From NCBI GenBank assembly GCA_947359465.1, contig OX375872.1, positions 9,618,137-9,682,136 on the forward strand: DNA of 64,000 bases. Direction: 5' to 3'. The translations under genes were made by a program, and so were the position numbers. Source of the stretch: Metellina segmentata (Eukaryota; Arthropoda; Arachnida; Araneae; Tetragnathidae). This document shows, one piece after another, positions 33,533-44,996 of the stretch (positions within the stretch are counted from its first letter, which is position 1; every line of letters starts with the position of its first letter). The notes beneath the pieces were generated by a model, which worked only from the letters and a program-made list of their open reading frames with translations, ran no database searches and was not told the DNA's origin.

Positions 33533-34417
33533 CTATTTCCTCTCTCTTACTTTTGCTGGGAAAGGCGTACTTCCTTTGGGTTTCCGAATGTCTTCGTAGG
33601 AATCTAGCAGTTCGGCTAATTTGCCGGGATTTTTAATCTTAGCCCAATCATCGAGGAAATGGTCCCTCACCTCCAACGGGACACGTCTTTTGACTTGGTC
33701 CGTTATCATTAAATCTTTTAAAGATTCATAGTCCATAACCTCCAACCCTCGAATCCACTCTTCCAGATAATTTCGGGTTTCGAAAATAAAATCCTTCCAA
33801 GTGCTATCGGGTTTTCGGCCATGGTGGAGGAATTTTTGGCGAAAAATTTCGGGACTCAACTTATACCGCTTTAGCAGAAGCTCTTTGACGTGGTCATAGT
33901 TTTCTGCTACTTCATCTGGTTCGCGTGCGATGATCTGCACGATATCCAGAGGCAATACCGGTTGTAAGCAAGACACCCAGTCTTTTTTCTCAATGTTAGC
34001 CCTCTTAGCCTGACGCTCAAACATTATCAGGTACAGACTAATGTCGGTCTGGTCTGAATCGAATTTGGGAACCAGTTTTAAAATATCTATTCGTGGTTTT
34101 CCCTGGGAACTTAACGAGTCGACGTGACCGCGGGGTTCTCGTCGGGATGCCTCAATCCGTAGTTTTTCAAGCTCAAAGTTATACTGTCTTTCTTGTTCCC
34201 TATCCCTATCCTTACTTGCTTGTTCTTTTTCCTGCCTCTCCCGTCTTTCCTGTATAATCCTTTCTAACGCCACTTTTGTGTATTCCTCATCGTAGGAATC
34301 GTGCGAGAGAATTAACTCCTTAAGTTGGGATGTCATTAATCCCGGAGTAACCATTCTTTCCAAAAATTCCGCTAGTTCCTCTAGATCTTGTTTCCTACCT
34401 TTGCCCAAGTATGCCAT
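33533..34417 (-). CDS. gypsy Gag with SCAN-like C-terminal domain
   Basis: Intact 294-codon frame from ATG at 34417. Residues about 55-90 form a charged coiled coil (RRERQEKEQASKDRDREQER). Residues about 110-290 match the retrotransposon Gag/SCAN fold: FRQKFLHHGRKPDSTWKDF, then LEEWIRGL, then DQVKRRVPLEVRDHFLDD, then LAELLDSYEDIR. SCAN domains of vertebrate transcription factors are known to derive from Gmr1-like gypsy Gag, so the resemblance is expected for that lineage. It would form the capsid; an in-frame TAG then separates it from the nucleocapsid and protease. Confidence 0.85.
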   Translation of the reverse strand: MAYLGKGRKQDLEELAEFLERMVTPGLMTSQLKELILSHDSYDEEYTKVALERIIQERRERQEKEQASKDRDREQERQYNFELEKLRIEASRREPRGHVDSLSSQGKPRIDILKLVPKFDSDQTDISLYLIMFERQAKRANIEKKDWVSCLQPVLPLDIVQIIAREPDEVAENYDHVKELLLKRYKLSPEIFRQKFLHHGRKPDSTWKDFIFETRNYLEEWIRGLEVMDYESLKDLMITDQVKRRVPLEVRDHFLDDWAKIKNPGKLAELLDSYEDIRKPKGSTPFPAKVRERK

Positions 34418-35264
34418 TTCGAAAATTCAAAATTGCCAAAAAAACCAAAACAATTCAATTCTTTTGCACAACACCCAATTCAATACTTTTTACGACATAC
34501 CGTAATCTCACAACATACAATAATTTAGCAATTCTAAAATGCACAATACAGATTCAAAAAAAGATACTTAAGCTAAATCAATTCCCTTTGGAGTGACCAC
34601 ACTAATTGAGATTAACAAAATTTTAGCTATTACACAATTCTTGAAACTTAGTCACAGTGACAAAATAGGGAAATGGCACTAACCTGTATCTGCTGACTTG
34701 GATCACTTGGCACCACTGTCCACAGGCTGGACCACGGGTGGAAACACTGCACTGCACTATCTTCGGCTAAAAAGCCCACAAACACACTCTTCGGCTGAAA
34801 GCCCACTGGTGTAGGTCGTCTCGACCTCTTCCACAACGCGCACAAATAGCACTGCGCCACTGACGAAAAAAACGGTTCGCGATGAACCTATAATAGCCGA
34901 TCAAGATGATCTCTGGACGAACCGGTGGGGAATCTATTCCCCTGATGAACAGGACTTGTCGAGCTTTCCGTCGATTCCGCTCACGCTCCGTTGAAAAGGG
35001 CCGGCAACTCGAAACCAAAACCAGAACTTCTTGCGACGAGTTTTGGTGATGGATGGGGTCGGTGACTCCGGTACCTCCTTCTCGCTTTCTCTAAGACAAG
35101 GGAAACGGTCTCCAGCGAAAGTGACAATCCGACAGCGGAAATGACAATCCGAACTTCTGGTTTCGAAGTTCTATCGGCCTTCTCTTTCAGGCAAAACGGC
35201 AGGTTCGATTTACTTGTCGAGGCTGTTTTAATCTATCAACCCCGCTGCCACCAATATAATAAGC
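34418..35264 (-). other. leader between 5' LTR and gag
   Basis: About 850 bp, non-coding, GC-richer than the surroundings. It holds the likely primer-binding site at its LTR side. Confidence 0.6.
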
Positions 35265-35667
35265 TGTACCGTCATGTAAGAATTTGACGGACAGCTGATT
35301 TAAAATTAAACTATTTATTTACATAAATATTTACAAGATAATTATGGGCACAGCCATCGACAACCGAAACCTGCCTGAAGCCAAAGTAACACAATTGGCA
35401 AAACAGAGACGTCTGTCTCTCGTTGAATCTCGAGTCCGAATTTCCTCAAAATCCACGTTCGCTTCGCAGAACCGCCGCTGACAACGAGAGGGGGGTGAAT
35501 TCCGAGCCCTCTAGAGATATTTATGTCCTCTCCCGAACAGAAACACCCCCACACAGCTGCGAAAACCGTCGAGGAACCGCACGTGCAGACTAAAGTTGTT
35601 TTCGCATTCCGAAACATTCCAGCGTCCACGTGTTAGGGAAAAGGGTCGGCAAGTACCATATGGTACA
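35265..35667 (-). repeat. 5' long terminal repeat
   Basis: 403 bp with short inverted ends TGTACC/GGTACA. In the minus sense an AATAAA lies near its 3' end (about 35309-35316), consistent with the R/U5 poly(A) signal. Confidence 0.85.
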
Positions 35668-37338
35668 ATAGTATTCTTATTCAGCTATTTTTGTAGTTCA
35701 AAATAGCGTTGCATATATTTTCCTCTTTTTTACATTTTGTTGTTTTCACCCCTGAATTGGTGTGGAGAAGAAAAGTAGGCTTATTGACTTGATAAACTTA
35801 ATGTAAATAATATGTAAACTCATTGACATTTCCATAAACCAAATTCAATTAAATTTAGGATTGTTACATGCTTTGTTAAAAGTATTCGGTTTCTAACTAT
35901 TTAGAAAATCCTTGCCTTTCATTGTTTAAGATTTTATTTTACCAGTTCCATCTAATACCTTTTGTATACCTGCCAACTTGTACAGTTTGACCATATAATA
36001 TATGGATTTTGGTTTAAATGTATATGGGAAGGCCATCAAACTCGCAGTCCCACAAATTGGAAAGTAATGACGAAGCAGTGATACTCTTTGGAACAATTTA
36101 TTTTTCGATGAGCAATTACAGTAGCAAGAGGGTCGAAAGGATTTTAACAAAAGAGATTTTAGGTATATATTTAGGGACAGGGTGATGTTAGATGGACGTG
36201 ATAAATGAAAACATAAACTCCCAGAGCACAGTGCGACATGTCTTTACAAGAACATTGAAGTTTTTTTAAAGGTGAAAAAATACTCCCTTTGTAATGACAT
36301 GTCATAACTTGCAGTCTTCAGTGCTGCCATCTGTTGAAGTGCATGTAAGGGGAAAAACCCTACAGATCGGTCGTCCTGACACTGGCAGGCCAGAAAACCA
36401 GGGTGGTAAAAGAAAGGAAATTAATGAAAAGGTACCATCTGAGACTATACTGGACATCGCTTACAAATTCACTTGTTTAAGGGTCAGTCGTGACAGGTTT
36501 CCAAACATCACTTTCTGGATGGTTGCCCTTAAACAAAGTAAAAAAAGGAGTAATCAAAAAAATACAGTATTCAATTTAAGTGAAAAAGTTACCAATTATT
36601 GTACAAGACCAGTTTTTGGTACACTTGCATAATTATTTTAATCTTTGGTGTCTGATGTTGAATAATATTTAAAATTAAAATTGTTCACAAAAGAACGTAG
36701 TCCATATCAATTATCAGTCGTGTATGTTTTTGAATTTAACATATGTTAAAATTCAGAAAAAAGTAAAAACCCATGTTTTTTTTATAATTCTTGGCCGGGA
36801 TACAGGCTGCCAAACTGGGGGCCTCATGCACCATTTCTCACTTTCGATTTTCGCCACAATTTTAAAACGCTCTATCTCTGGAGTGGTTTAAATTTTGTGC
36901 GCTTTTTATTATTAAAATGATATTTTTCTGATTAAAATGATCTCTTCTGTCAGGAAACATGCGACCAAGTTCTCTTGCTGTAACCTTCTGAACTTTTTTG
37001 AAAAATAAATACTTTTTTTTTACTGTTGATCAGTAGAGCCAAAGAGTACTGCATTCACTGAAAAAATGAACTTCCACTTTTGAGTTAAACAGATTTTATA
37101 AACAATTAAAAGTATTGCCATACGTTAAACCAGTTTCCTTTACCACATACTCGCATATTGGTCTCGTGAAATCAAAAGCTAGCCTTATTTGACATGGCAA
37201 TTTAATTCTAAAAGACACAGCTTTCAAAATATTAAACAGGCATGAGAATCTTTGCATTGCAAATTTCCGTTTTTTGTTTTTTTTATTTTTATTTTTTTAA
37301 ACGTGATTTTGGTTGTTACGAATATAACGTGTCATCAG

Positions 37339-38157
37339 TAGGGCAACTTTTTTGTTGCAGTAAAAATGAGAAAAGTTGCATTTATCATTCGCTAAAGTTG
37401 CATTTATGGAAATAAAGTTGCATTTATAGAAATAAAGTTGCATTTATTTTTAATACACTAAAATCTAAAATAAATTATTCGTAAAAAAATGAAAAATTTC
37501 ATTGATAATTTTAGTTGTGTACAACAATATTATAATACATCATTAAATACAGAAGAACGTTGAATGGCCGTTCTTTGGCCAGTAATTTCTTTAACATTGA
37601 AAAACTGCGCTCAGCAGAGACTGATATTGCCTGATATTGTTGCACTAGAAAATACTGACTTGGGGGGGGGGAACATTTTGGGAAAGTGCAGCAAAAACCA
37701 TCAAAAGAGTGCCAACCAATGTGTTTAAAGTACTTCTTGATTTTTATTTCACTTTCGTCTCTGTTAGGACGAACACCTTCTTTACATGAACTTCTTGTTT
37801 GATCCGCAGTACTTCGACGTTCGCAAGATCATACACACGTGATCGAAGGGTTGATTCAGAAGGCAAAAAATGAAATAGTAATTTCATATTAATTCTTTTT
37901 TAGCTTAATTGTAAAAAGTTGCATTTATGTTGCGGTTAGAACTCACTTACAATACATCCCATGTCGGAGGAATTTTGCTTTTAGTACTTTACATGAAGCA
38001 TAGAACGTGTGAAAAATAGTTGCATGAGGTTGTATTAATGCAAAAAGTTGCATTTATGTTGTGGTTATAACTCGCGTACAATACACCCCATGTAGTTGGA
38101 ATTTAGGATTTAGTACTTAACATGCAGCATAGAACGTGTGAAAAAAAAGTTGCCCTA
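37339..38157. mobile_element. short hAT element with transposase scrap
   Basis: Ends TAGGGCAACTTTTTT and AAAAAAAAGTTGCCCTA, flanked by 8-bp GTCATCAG (37331-37338) and GTCAACAG (38158-38165). The uninterrupted sister sequence at 47490-47540 lacks it, confirming an insertion. The motif AAGTTGCATTTAT is reiterated near both ends. On the minus strand about 37565-37630 reads ISVSAERSFSMLKKLLAKER, the hATC dimerisation motif. An imperfect ~125-bp direct repeat occupies 37915-38155. Confidence 0.85.
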
Positions 38158-38224
38158 GTCAACAGTGTTACTAGCCAATCAGAGTATATTTCAAGCTTTG
38201 AAGAACCAGATTTCCCTGGTGAAG

Positions 38225-38363
38225 TTTTTATATTCTAGAGGGCTCCACCCCGTGTTAAGAAGAGATCCTATTGGCGTGACGTCGCAATCTCTTGCGAAAA
38301 TATAAATATTTAATTGAAAAATTTATCTATTAAAAGAAAATCAAATATATTAGGTATATATAT
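38225..38363. repeat. fragment of the CTAG-ended element
   Basis: TATTCTAGAGGGCTCCACCCCGTG, then GAAGAGATCC and GACGTCGCAATCTCTTGCGAA, matches 45670-45720. A related head (TATACTAGGGGCTACGCCCC) is at 47573-47592. Confidence 0.6.
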
Positions 38364-39782
38364 ATCAGGGGCCGCCTCTGTCCGAAAAGCGAGTTGCAGA
38401 AAGAGGCGTTTCCCCTTAGTATCGTCACTCACCAGCGGGAAAGTCGGACCTTGGCACCACAACAGTTCCCGCACAACTGAATCTGATTTAGTCTTGAATT
38501 GTTATAAATTCACTAAAACTGAATACAACCCCAGAAAACGGCGATTTTTGTTTTAATCAATAGCTAATAATATGAAGCATTTACACACTGAGGCTCACTA
38601 ATGAAATGAATACTATTATTGAGAAAAATGCTGCTGAAAAGTGAAAAACAGAAACCTCCAAGCCCATTAACCACTCACCCTGCTGTTTCATAGGCCTTGT
38701 GGACTGGACTCCCTGGGTTTGTGGTTTCACTAGGGGTTAGTGAAAGGGGATTGTAGATCATTCAACAGTGCAGTTTGGTAGCAATTTTACGTTTATCCTG
38801 GGGGGAAGGTGATTTGACCACTTGTTTGGAAAAGCTGAAAAATGCTCAATCTCTAAACGTTCTGAGAATAAAACCCTACTGATTTCTTAAACACTTTAAT
38901 CTACTATTGATACTTTCATCAAACACTTTCGCACGTAATTCATTCTACAAAAAAAAACAGATTTCTTCTTTTTTTTCCCCCCCAATTTTTCAAAATAAAC
39001 TATTCACATTTTGAAAATAATGAAAATTGAAGTTTACTTTTTAAAACTAAATCTTTAAGAATGTTTTCACGATTGATTTTTTTCTAATACGTAGTAGGGC
39101 ATGCAACATCGACAGCAAAACATCACCCAAAAACATTAATGTTTTTAAGCATTGGTGTGTATTTAAACTTTTTTTCTCTCCCATTTCTTAATACTGGTTT
39201 AGCAACCTCAAACATAAATGTTCGGGGAGGGGAGAGATTTAATTCGTCATTTGCCGTTTTTAGTATTTTATAGTTAAGACTTCTTTCAACTGTCAGAACA
39301 AAGTAACCAAAATAAGAACAATAATAAATCTTTTATTTTCAAATTGATTAACATAAAAGAAAGTAATATTTACAACAATTTGACATGGGTACTAGAGATG
39401 AACATTGACAGCAAGGCCAAATATGACCCTTGTGCCATGAAAACTGTACCAACTTTGACAAATAAAGATAATACAGGAATTGAATTATTCAAATCAATAT
39501 ATCCTTCACGAGCAGTTTTATTCCACCTCTTTAATTTTCAAAACAAGATTCTCAATCATGTTTGCTGTATTTGAATCAATTAATTATTCTCTTCTGAATC
39601 ATTAGCAACTATTATAGACATGTAAAATATAGTAAAATGTACAATAATTAGTAATTTGGAAAAATTGTAGTTTCCAGCATTGAAATGTTGGCAGGTATGC
39701 TATTGTAAATTACATACCATCATTTGAAAGCACAAATAATCTAGTAATCTATTCACTCATACACACACTTTTCTTTTTACAG

Positions 39783-39853
39783 GAACTGGCAATTCTTTCA
39801 CTCAAAGGAACATTCTATCACCCGAACTTTCAAAGATACTAGGTCATAAAAAG
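39783..39853 (+). CDS. SWIB gene exon: start of SWIB domain
   Basis: Acceptor TTTTTACAG, donor GTTGGT. The first two bases complete a glycine codon. Encodes GTGNSFTQRNILSPELSKIL plus GHKK. LSPEL...LG is the canonical start of SWIB domains. Ends in phase 0. Confidence 0.88.
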
Positions 39854-40233
39854 GTTGGTAGTACTTTTGAAAATTCCTAAATTTTATTCATTGCTTAAAT
39901 TTGTGTCAAATGTAAGACTGAAATTTGCTCTTTTCTAACCATGGTTTGTTATTCTTTCGTACTAAATTTATGAAAAATACAAGCCATTTATGAAAAGATA
40001 GCCATCATATGTTCAAAACATTGAAAATATACTTTTCAGTACTTTCAAATTAATTTTATTAAAAAATCCTTGATTTAAATCAAAATTCTTCAAAGAGATA
40101 TATTATGGGATTGAATAGGAAATCCTTTAATAATTGTGATGATTGCAATGATGAAATTCTTATTGCAAACTCAAAATTTCACCCAATTGCCTTATCAGTG
40201 TGTTGACTGGTCTCAAAATCATAATTTATTATC

Positions 40234-40610
40234 CAGGGACGAGATTCTTCCAACTTTTGTAGATATTTCGACTTTTCTTAAATTTTTTATTTGTATCATT
40301 TATTAAAAAGTTTCGACTTTTGCTCTTTTTTTCCTATTGATTGTAAACGTAATATGCGCCAAACAAGACATATCTAGCCAGCATTGCACTCCTATATTTT
40401 GCCAAGCTGATAAGGCCTGCAAATTCCTCTTTGAAAATAATTTTTTGTGAGATGCTTATTAGTTTATTGGCAAACCTGGAGAACTTGGATTTTGAACTAG
40501 TTAGCATACGTTGTTGCTGTGTATTTTGTGGGTTATTTCGTCTTTTATGGCAGCCTCGGAAAGTTAAATTTTCATTTTGAATATTCTAGAAAGTTCATTC
40601 AAAATCCGTT
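40234..40610 (+). repeat. copy of the hAT-like family at 30062
   Basis: Begins CAGGGACGAGATTCTTCC and parallels 30065-30350 (AATATGCGCC, GCACTCCTATATTTTGCC, GAACTTGGATTTTGAACTAG). Only one terminus seen. A further start-like copy is at 47393 (CAGGCATGATACTCTTCCGCG). Confidence 0.6.
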
Positions 40611-41257
40611 ATAAACTTCTTTCCATGGCGACTTTAAAAGTGCCAAGGCGGTGCCCACATCTTTAAACGAAGACTACTTCAATTTTTTAAATAATGCTTC
40701 TTTTAAGGGCAATATTTATGATTGTTTTTAATAAGTTAAATTATTTCCTGAACAGTTTGAGTTATTTATTTTAAGTTTTTGATTTAAAGTTGATTTAATT
40801 AGAAAATAAGAATATTTAATGAAAAATATAAGCCGACAGAAATTGATTAGAGATTTTGAAAAAAGGGTGTTTTATATTTGAAAATTTATTTTTATTTTTT
40901 TATATTTTTCAAGTATTCAAAACACAAAAATAATGAATAAAATATAAAGTATTTGTTTAATATGTTTATTTACTTTGAACATGAATTATGGTTTGTCTTT
41001 ATTTTTAAGTTTTTATTTAAAAAATAGCTTATTGAAGCTGAAATTTGATACTAGAGTTCTCTTTTTTCGAGATTAGAATGTAAGCAATGAAAAAAGTGTG
41101 ATTTTAAAGTATAATTGCATTTAACTGACCCACATAATCATGTAAAATCAAATCGTGCATTTATTTAAAAAAGTCTGGGTTTTTTTTTTTTTTTAATCCG
41201 AGTTTTTTTCAGTAAACATTTTGGTTTTTGTTTCTAAATAAAACACTAAAACTTTTT

Positions 41258-41613
41258 TTGTCAAATTTGTGCCAACCAACCGGTATAGTGGTTAAGGTGT
41301 TAGCCTCTATATAGGAAGGTTCCTGGTTCGAATCCGGGTTTGGGCATGGATGTTTGTAAGCATATGGTGTAGAGGCGGCTGGTGCTCCTTAAATCTGTCG
41401 TGGCCGAAAGTCCTCACATTGGGTTGGCGTGGAAGTTTGGAAAGTGGGGTGCCAGCTCAGGTGTTGCTTCGTCATCTGACCGTGGTTCAAAATTACGAGG
41501 TGTTGTCCTCGGATCTTTCCCTTAAGGGACTGATCCCAAATCGTCGTCAATAGCCCGTTGTGTTGCTCTAGTACGACGTTAACTAAAATTACCCTTACCC
41601 TTGTCAAATTTGT
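41258..41613 (+). mobile_element. SINE, body type 1, with 13-bp target duplication
   Basis: SINE body 41271-41600, bounded by perfect TTGTCAAATTTGT repeats (41258-41270 and 41601-41613). A box TAGTGGTTAAGGTGTTAGC, B box GGTTCGAATCC (41328-41338). Tail ACCCTTACCC. 330 bp; same family as 18220-18527. Confidence 0.93.
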
Positions 41614-41719
41614 TTTTGAACATTTTTTCATGAATGTGTCCTTAAATGTATTGTGGAGGTAGATAAGTACTTCTTTTTTTTCTGCAACCACAACACCTTG
41701 TGGATTATTAAAGGTAATG

Positions 41720-42400
41720 GGTGGATTCATGCCTCAAATTCCAAATGATACACATTGGAATTCACAAGTTGAATGTGTTCTGTTGGCACTTTTACCAAAA
41801 ACTTTCACAGATATGTTGAAATTATTAATGAAAATGAACAGCAAATCGACTCGAATATTTGAAGAATTGTAAGTAATGATGAGCTGTACCACGTTACTGA
41901 AGCAATTAAGAGAAGTTTCTGTTACTTTAGATAGGTTGCAGGCAGATTCGGCAAACGTCTCAACAGCTGTAGAGGTCTGGATTGACCTCACCATAACTAT
42001 CACATTGTTGCCATAGAAACAACAGATACAACAAAATCTAAAAAATGAACCCATCATGTATAGGCAACAGATTGTCAGCAGGCCAAGCAAAGCAGGGGAA
42101 ACTTGGTTGCAATCTATGAAACCTATATATATGCCTGGTGTCTTAGCCTTCAAAATCAAAGACAGTTGTTTCTCTAAAACACTTCAATGTAGATGTTTTG
42201 CACTTGTAGAAAAGTAATCCTTCGAAGTGGTGGTTGCTAATGGAGGGTAACACAGAAATTTAGGAAGTTGCCCGTAGGATTCTGCAAATTGTTCGCTCAA
42301 CTCCTCAGTTGCCCACCAAATTTTGCATCTATTGAACGTGTGTTCTCTACATATGGACACAGTTGATAAGCGATTCCTGAAGAGACAATGACACTCAAGA
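41720..42400 (+). pseudogene. hAT transposase relic
   Basis: Read through frameshifts the + strand gives IPNDTHWNSQVECVLL (the THWNS motif), LREVSVTLDRLQADSANVST, AVEVWIDL, then near 42312 PPNFASIERVFSTYGH, the hATC motif S-x-ER-x-FS. These appear in the order expected for hAT transposases. Multiple stops: inactive. Termini not identified. Confidence 0.75.
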
Positions 42401-42567
42401 ATGGTAGCTTGTTATAGATAATATGTGCACAAAACTTGTGTATTAAAAATAAATCTTCTATAAAAGTTATCAACTCAGTTAAAACGTTTTGCAGCTTTAA
42501 TTTTGTATGTATTTTTTTAATGACTGAAACTTTTGCTCATATTTAAAAAATATGGGCAAAATTGAGG

Positions 42568-42592
42568 TTTTTTTTTTTTTTTTTTTTTTTGA
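42568..42592. repeat. poly(T) tract
   Basis: Uninterrupted run of about 24 T. Confidence 0.9.
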
Positions 42593-44996
42593 AATAACCC
42601 ATTGGGTCCAACTCTGCTAAATAGACCTACAGAAATTTAGTAGACACCCTGCTTGTGTTCTGGGGAATTTTTTTACAATTATTTTATGCTGTTCATAGAG
42701 AAAGCTTCATTCTCTTGTATGTAACATATAAACCCTTTTTGTGTCTTAGAATATCACTTTGAAATACTTATCATTGCTCAGAGAAAATTTGAAAAATAGG
42801 CATATTTGATTTCAATTTATGTATATTCTCATGCCGTATATCATTTTTATTTTTCCTAGAAATAAGTACTTTTTGCCAGCTAAATATTAAAAGAAGTAGG
42901 AATTTTTTCCTTAGAAAAACGAAAAAGCTTGTCCGAGTTTTGAATAATTTTATACAAAACTTTATATGGTGTTTGGAATCCCCCTAAGTTATTTATCTAG
43001 GTTAAAAATATTTCATGCCAACCATTGTTATGGGTTACAATTGTAGTTATCTAAACCACACGAAAACCAGATGGGAAAAAAATTACTTATGCATAGCATT
43101 TGTTGTGCTGTTCTATTTATAGTACTCTTTTATGCGATTGCATATGAGTATTCTCTTATTTGATAAACTTTGCTAATTCCTATATCATATTTTAACCTTA
43201 AAAATTTACCTTTATGTATTTGATAATACATTAATGTTATTCACAAATATTAATGTTTATCATAAATCAAAACTAGGAATTATGCTCCTAGTAGTACATA
43301 CTCCTTAAAAATTTCGAAAAATTTATTAAATACTCCTTAACTTTTGTATTCAAAATTCTGTATGAACCCTGCATTAGTCACAAACTTGTAAACACTTGTT
43401 ATATGTTTTTAAATTAGCTAAGTCTGATCTTAAATTCAGAATATTTCTAAAGTATATCCATTTTATTGGAAAAAATCAAATAAGTTGTTTTGTCCACTAT
43501 ATATGTTAGCAATCTGGATTGTAGTTCAAAAGTTCTATTCCTCCCTATGTATATATTTCTATTCTGTATCTAAAAGTTTCATTACATGTGTTTGTTCATT
43601 GCTTTATTTTACCTGTCTTGTGTTTGGTGCAGTTTAGCCTATAAAATTCTCAAAAGGACTATCCATTTTATTAAAATTTCTATCGTCAACAATTGGAAAA
43701 TTCAAAAAATTTCTGCATTCTATCCTAATTTTGTTTTGTTGAAACATGCCTTCTCATTACCAGAGTTTGTACGCCTCCTAAAAAAATGAATTAGTTCAAA
43801 ATTACTTGACGATGCATCGAATTTCTTAGGCTAAGACGGTGGTAACTAGTTGAAAATATGTATTCGATAAAATTGCCTTTTATTTTTTAACCCTATTGTA
43901 AAATTTTCCATTTATCATAGTTTTTGCATAGCTCTTATGATCCGTTTCAGTTCACAGAAAAAAGTTTTCTTCGAAACTCGTTCGGTTGCCGATTCAGTCA
44001 AATTTGACTTTGACGTATGCAACTTTCGATCCTTTCAGTAAATGAATAGTTTGCCACTACTTTTATTTTATTGAAACCTCCAATATGCCTATTGATGAAA
44101 GTGTATTACGAAATAATTTCTGGGGTGAGTAATTTTCACATCATAAGTGTGCCGAAACTGCAGACATATCAAGGTAAGCAATACAGTTGCAAAACCAAAA
44201 AGATATTCTAAATAAGAAATCAATTTGGAAATTTTTGAAAATGAAGTATTGATAGGTCAGTGAGGAGCCTGATCTAGACAACACAAAATGGTGTTCCCTT
44301 CATATGAGCAGCAATATCAGGGCTCCTAACACATCACCTTTTTATTTATGTCACCTTTTTGACCTTTTGTCACCTTTTCAGGGGTTTAAAATTCTATTTG
44401 GAAAAGAAAAATGTTTGGTTAAAAAAATTCATTTCCTCTAAAAAAAAACAAAGTTCGCACAAATTAAATTTCGAAATGCGCGCTACGTTCCACCGCAAGA
44501 ATGGATTCAAAAACGTACCGTTTCAATTGTAAAAGGATGCTTCACGTTGCCCGCTGTGTATTAGCAGCAAGCTCTGGAAATTTTCCCACAGGAAAGGGCT
44601 ATCAGTAAAACGAAGCGGCGAAGTTTTAAGGGAAGCAGTGCCATCTGTGCATGTCCGACCCCTCTTATCTAATTACCTAACTTGAGTGGCATTTACAGCT
44701 AACGTTTTCCTTTCATAGTATTGTGTGGCGTATCATTTGGCGCAAGACAGATATCACTGGTCGACAGGGTCAAACAAGATGAGGAACCCTCTAGGAGGTC
44801 AGACGCTGACAGCTCGTAAATGGTGACAAAATTAATTTCAAGCTTTTACAACAACAAAAAAATTTGACATAATCTTTCAAATAAAGGGAAGAAATTAAGC
44901 TGTGTCAAAAATGAACAAATTAAAAAAGATTTTTATTTTATTTTTATATTAATATTTTTAAATGATGGACTTTTTAAATGAATTAAATAAAAATAT

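Larger units (their letters stand above)
30456..35667 (-). mobile_element. Ty3/gypsy-type LTR retrotransposon, internally deleted
   Basis: Minus-strand element. The 5' LTR (35265-35667, 403 bp) is bounded by TGTACC...GGTACA. The first 82 bp of that LTR recur at 30456-30537 with one mismatch, the remnant of the 3' LTR, truncated. A purine-rich tract (complement of ACCGCCCCCACTACTG) abuts the 3' LTR, as a polypurine tract should. Eleven bases inside the 5' LTR comes TGGTGGCAGCGGGGTT, a likely primer-binding site. Gag, protease, an integrase-tail-like piece and RNase H follow. The reverse transcriptase palm is missing, so it cannot act on its own. The nearly identical LTR pieces imply a young insertion. 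Confidence 0.88.
29867..35754. mobile_element. hAT-like element carrying an LTR retrotransposon
   Basis: Outer ends CAGGGGTGAAAA and TTTTCACCCCTG are perfect 12-bp inverted repeats, with the 6-bp AATTGG directly outside both (29861-29866 and 35755-35760). The 30062-30420 interior resembles 40234-40610 (shared TGCAAATTCCTNTTTGAAAA and GAACTTGGATTTTGAACTAG). Most of the length is the LTR element at 30456-35667. The insertion begins about 80 bp after an exon of the SWIB gene. Confidence 0.75.
35967..39698. mobile_element. possible DNA transposon with TACCTGCCAAC ends
   Basis: TACCTGCCAAC at 35967 and its inverse GTTGGCAGGTA at 39688-39698 could be the termini of one 3.7-kb element. No clear target duplication was found. 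Inside, frames at 36294-36632 (GKTLQIGRPDTGRPENQ) and 39344-39574 (DSKAKYDPCAMKTVPTL) look protein-like but are not recognised. A younger element at 37339-38157 is nested inside. Confidence 0.45.

Noticed and set aside
32162..33607. Several + strand frames opposite the gypsy element
   Set aside because: They are antisense shadows of the Gag and pol frames.
41734..42159. 141-codon minus-strand frame with apparent membrane segments
   Set aside because: It is antisense to a hAT transposase relic read on the + strand, so the hydrophobic look is an artefact.
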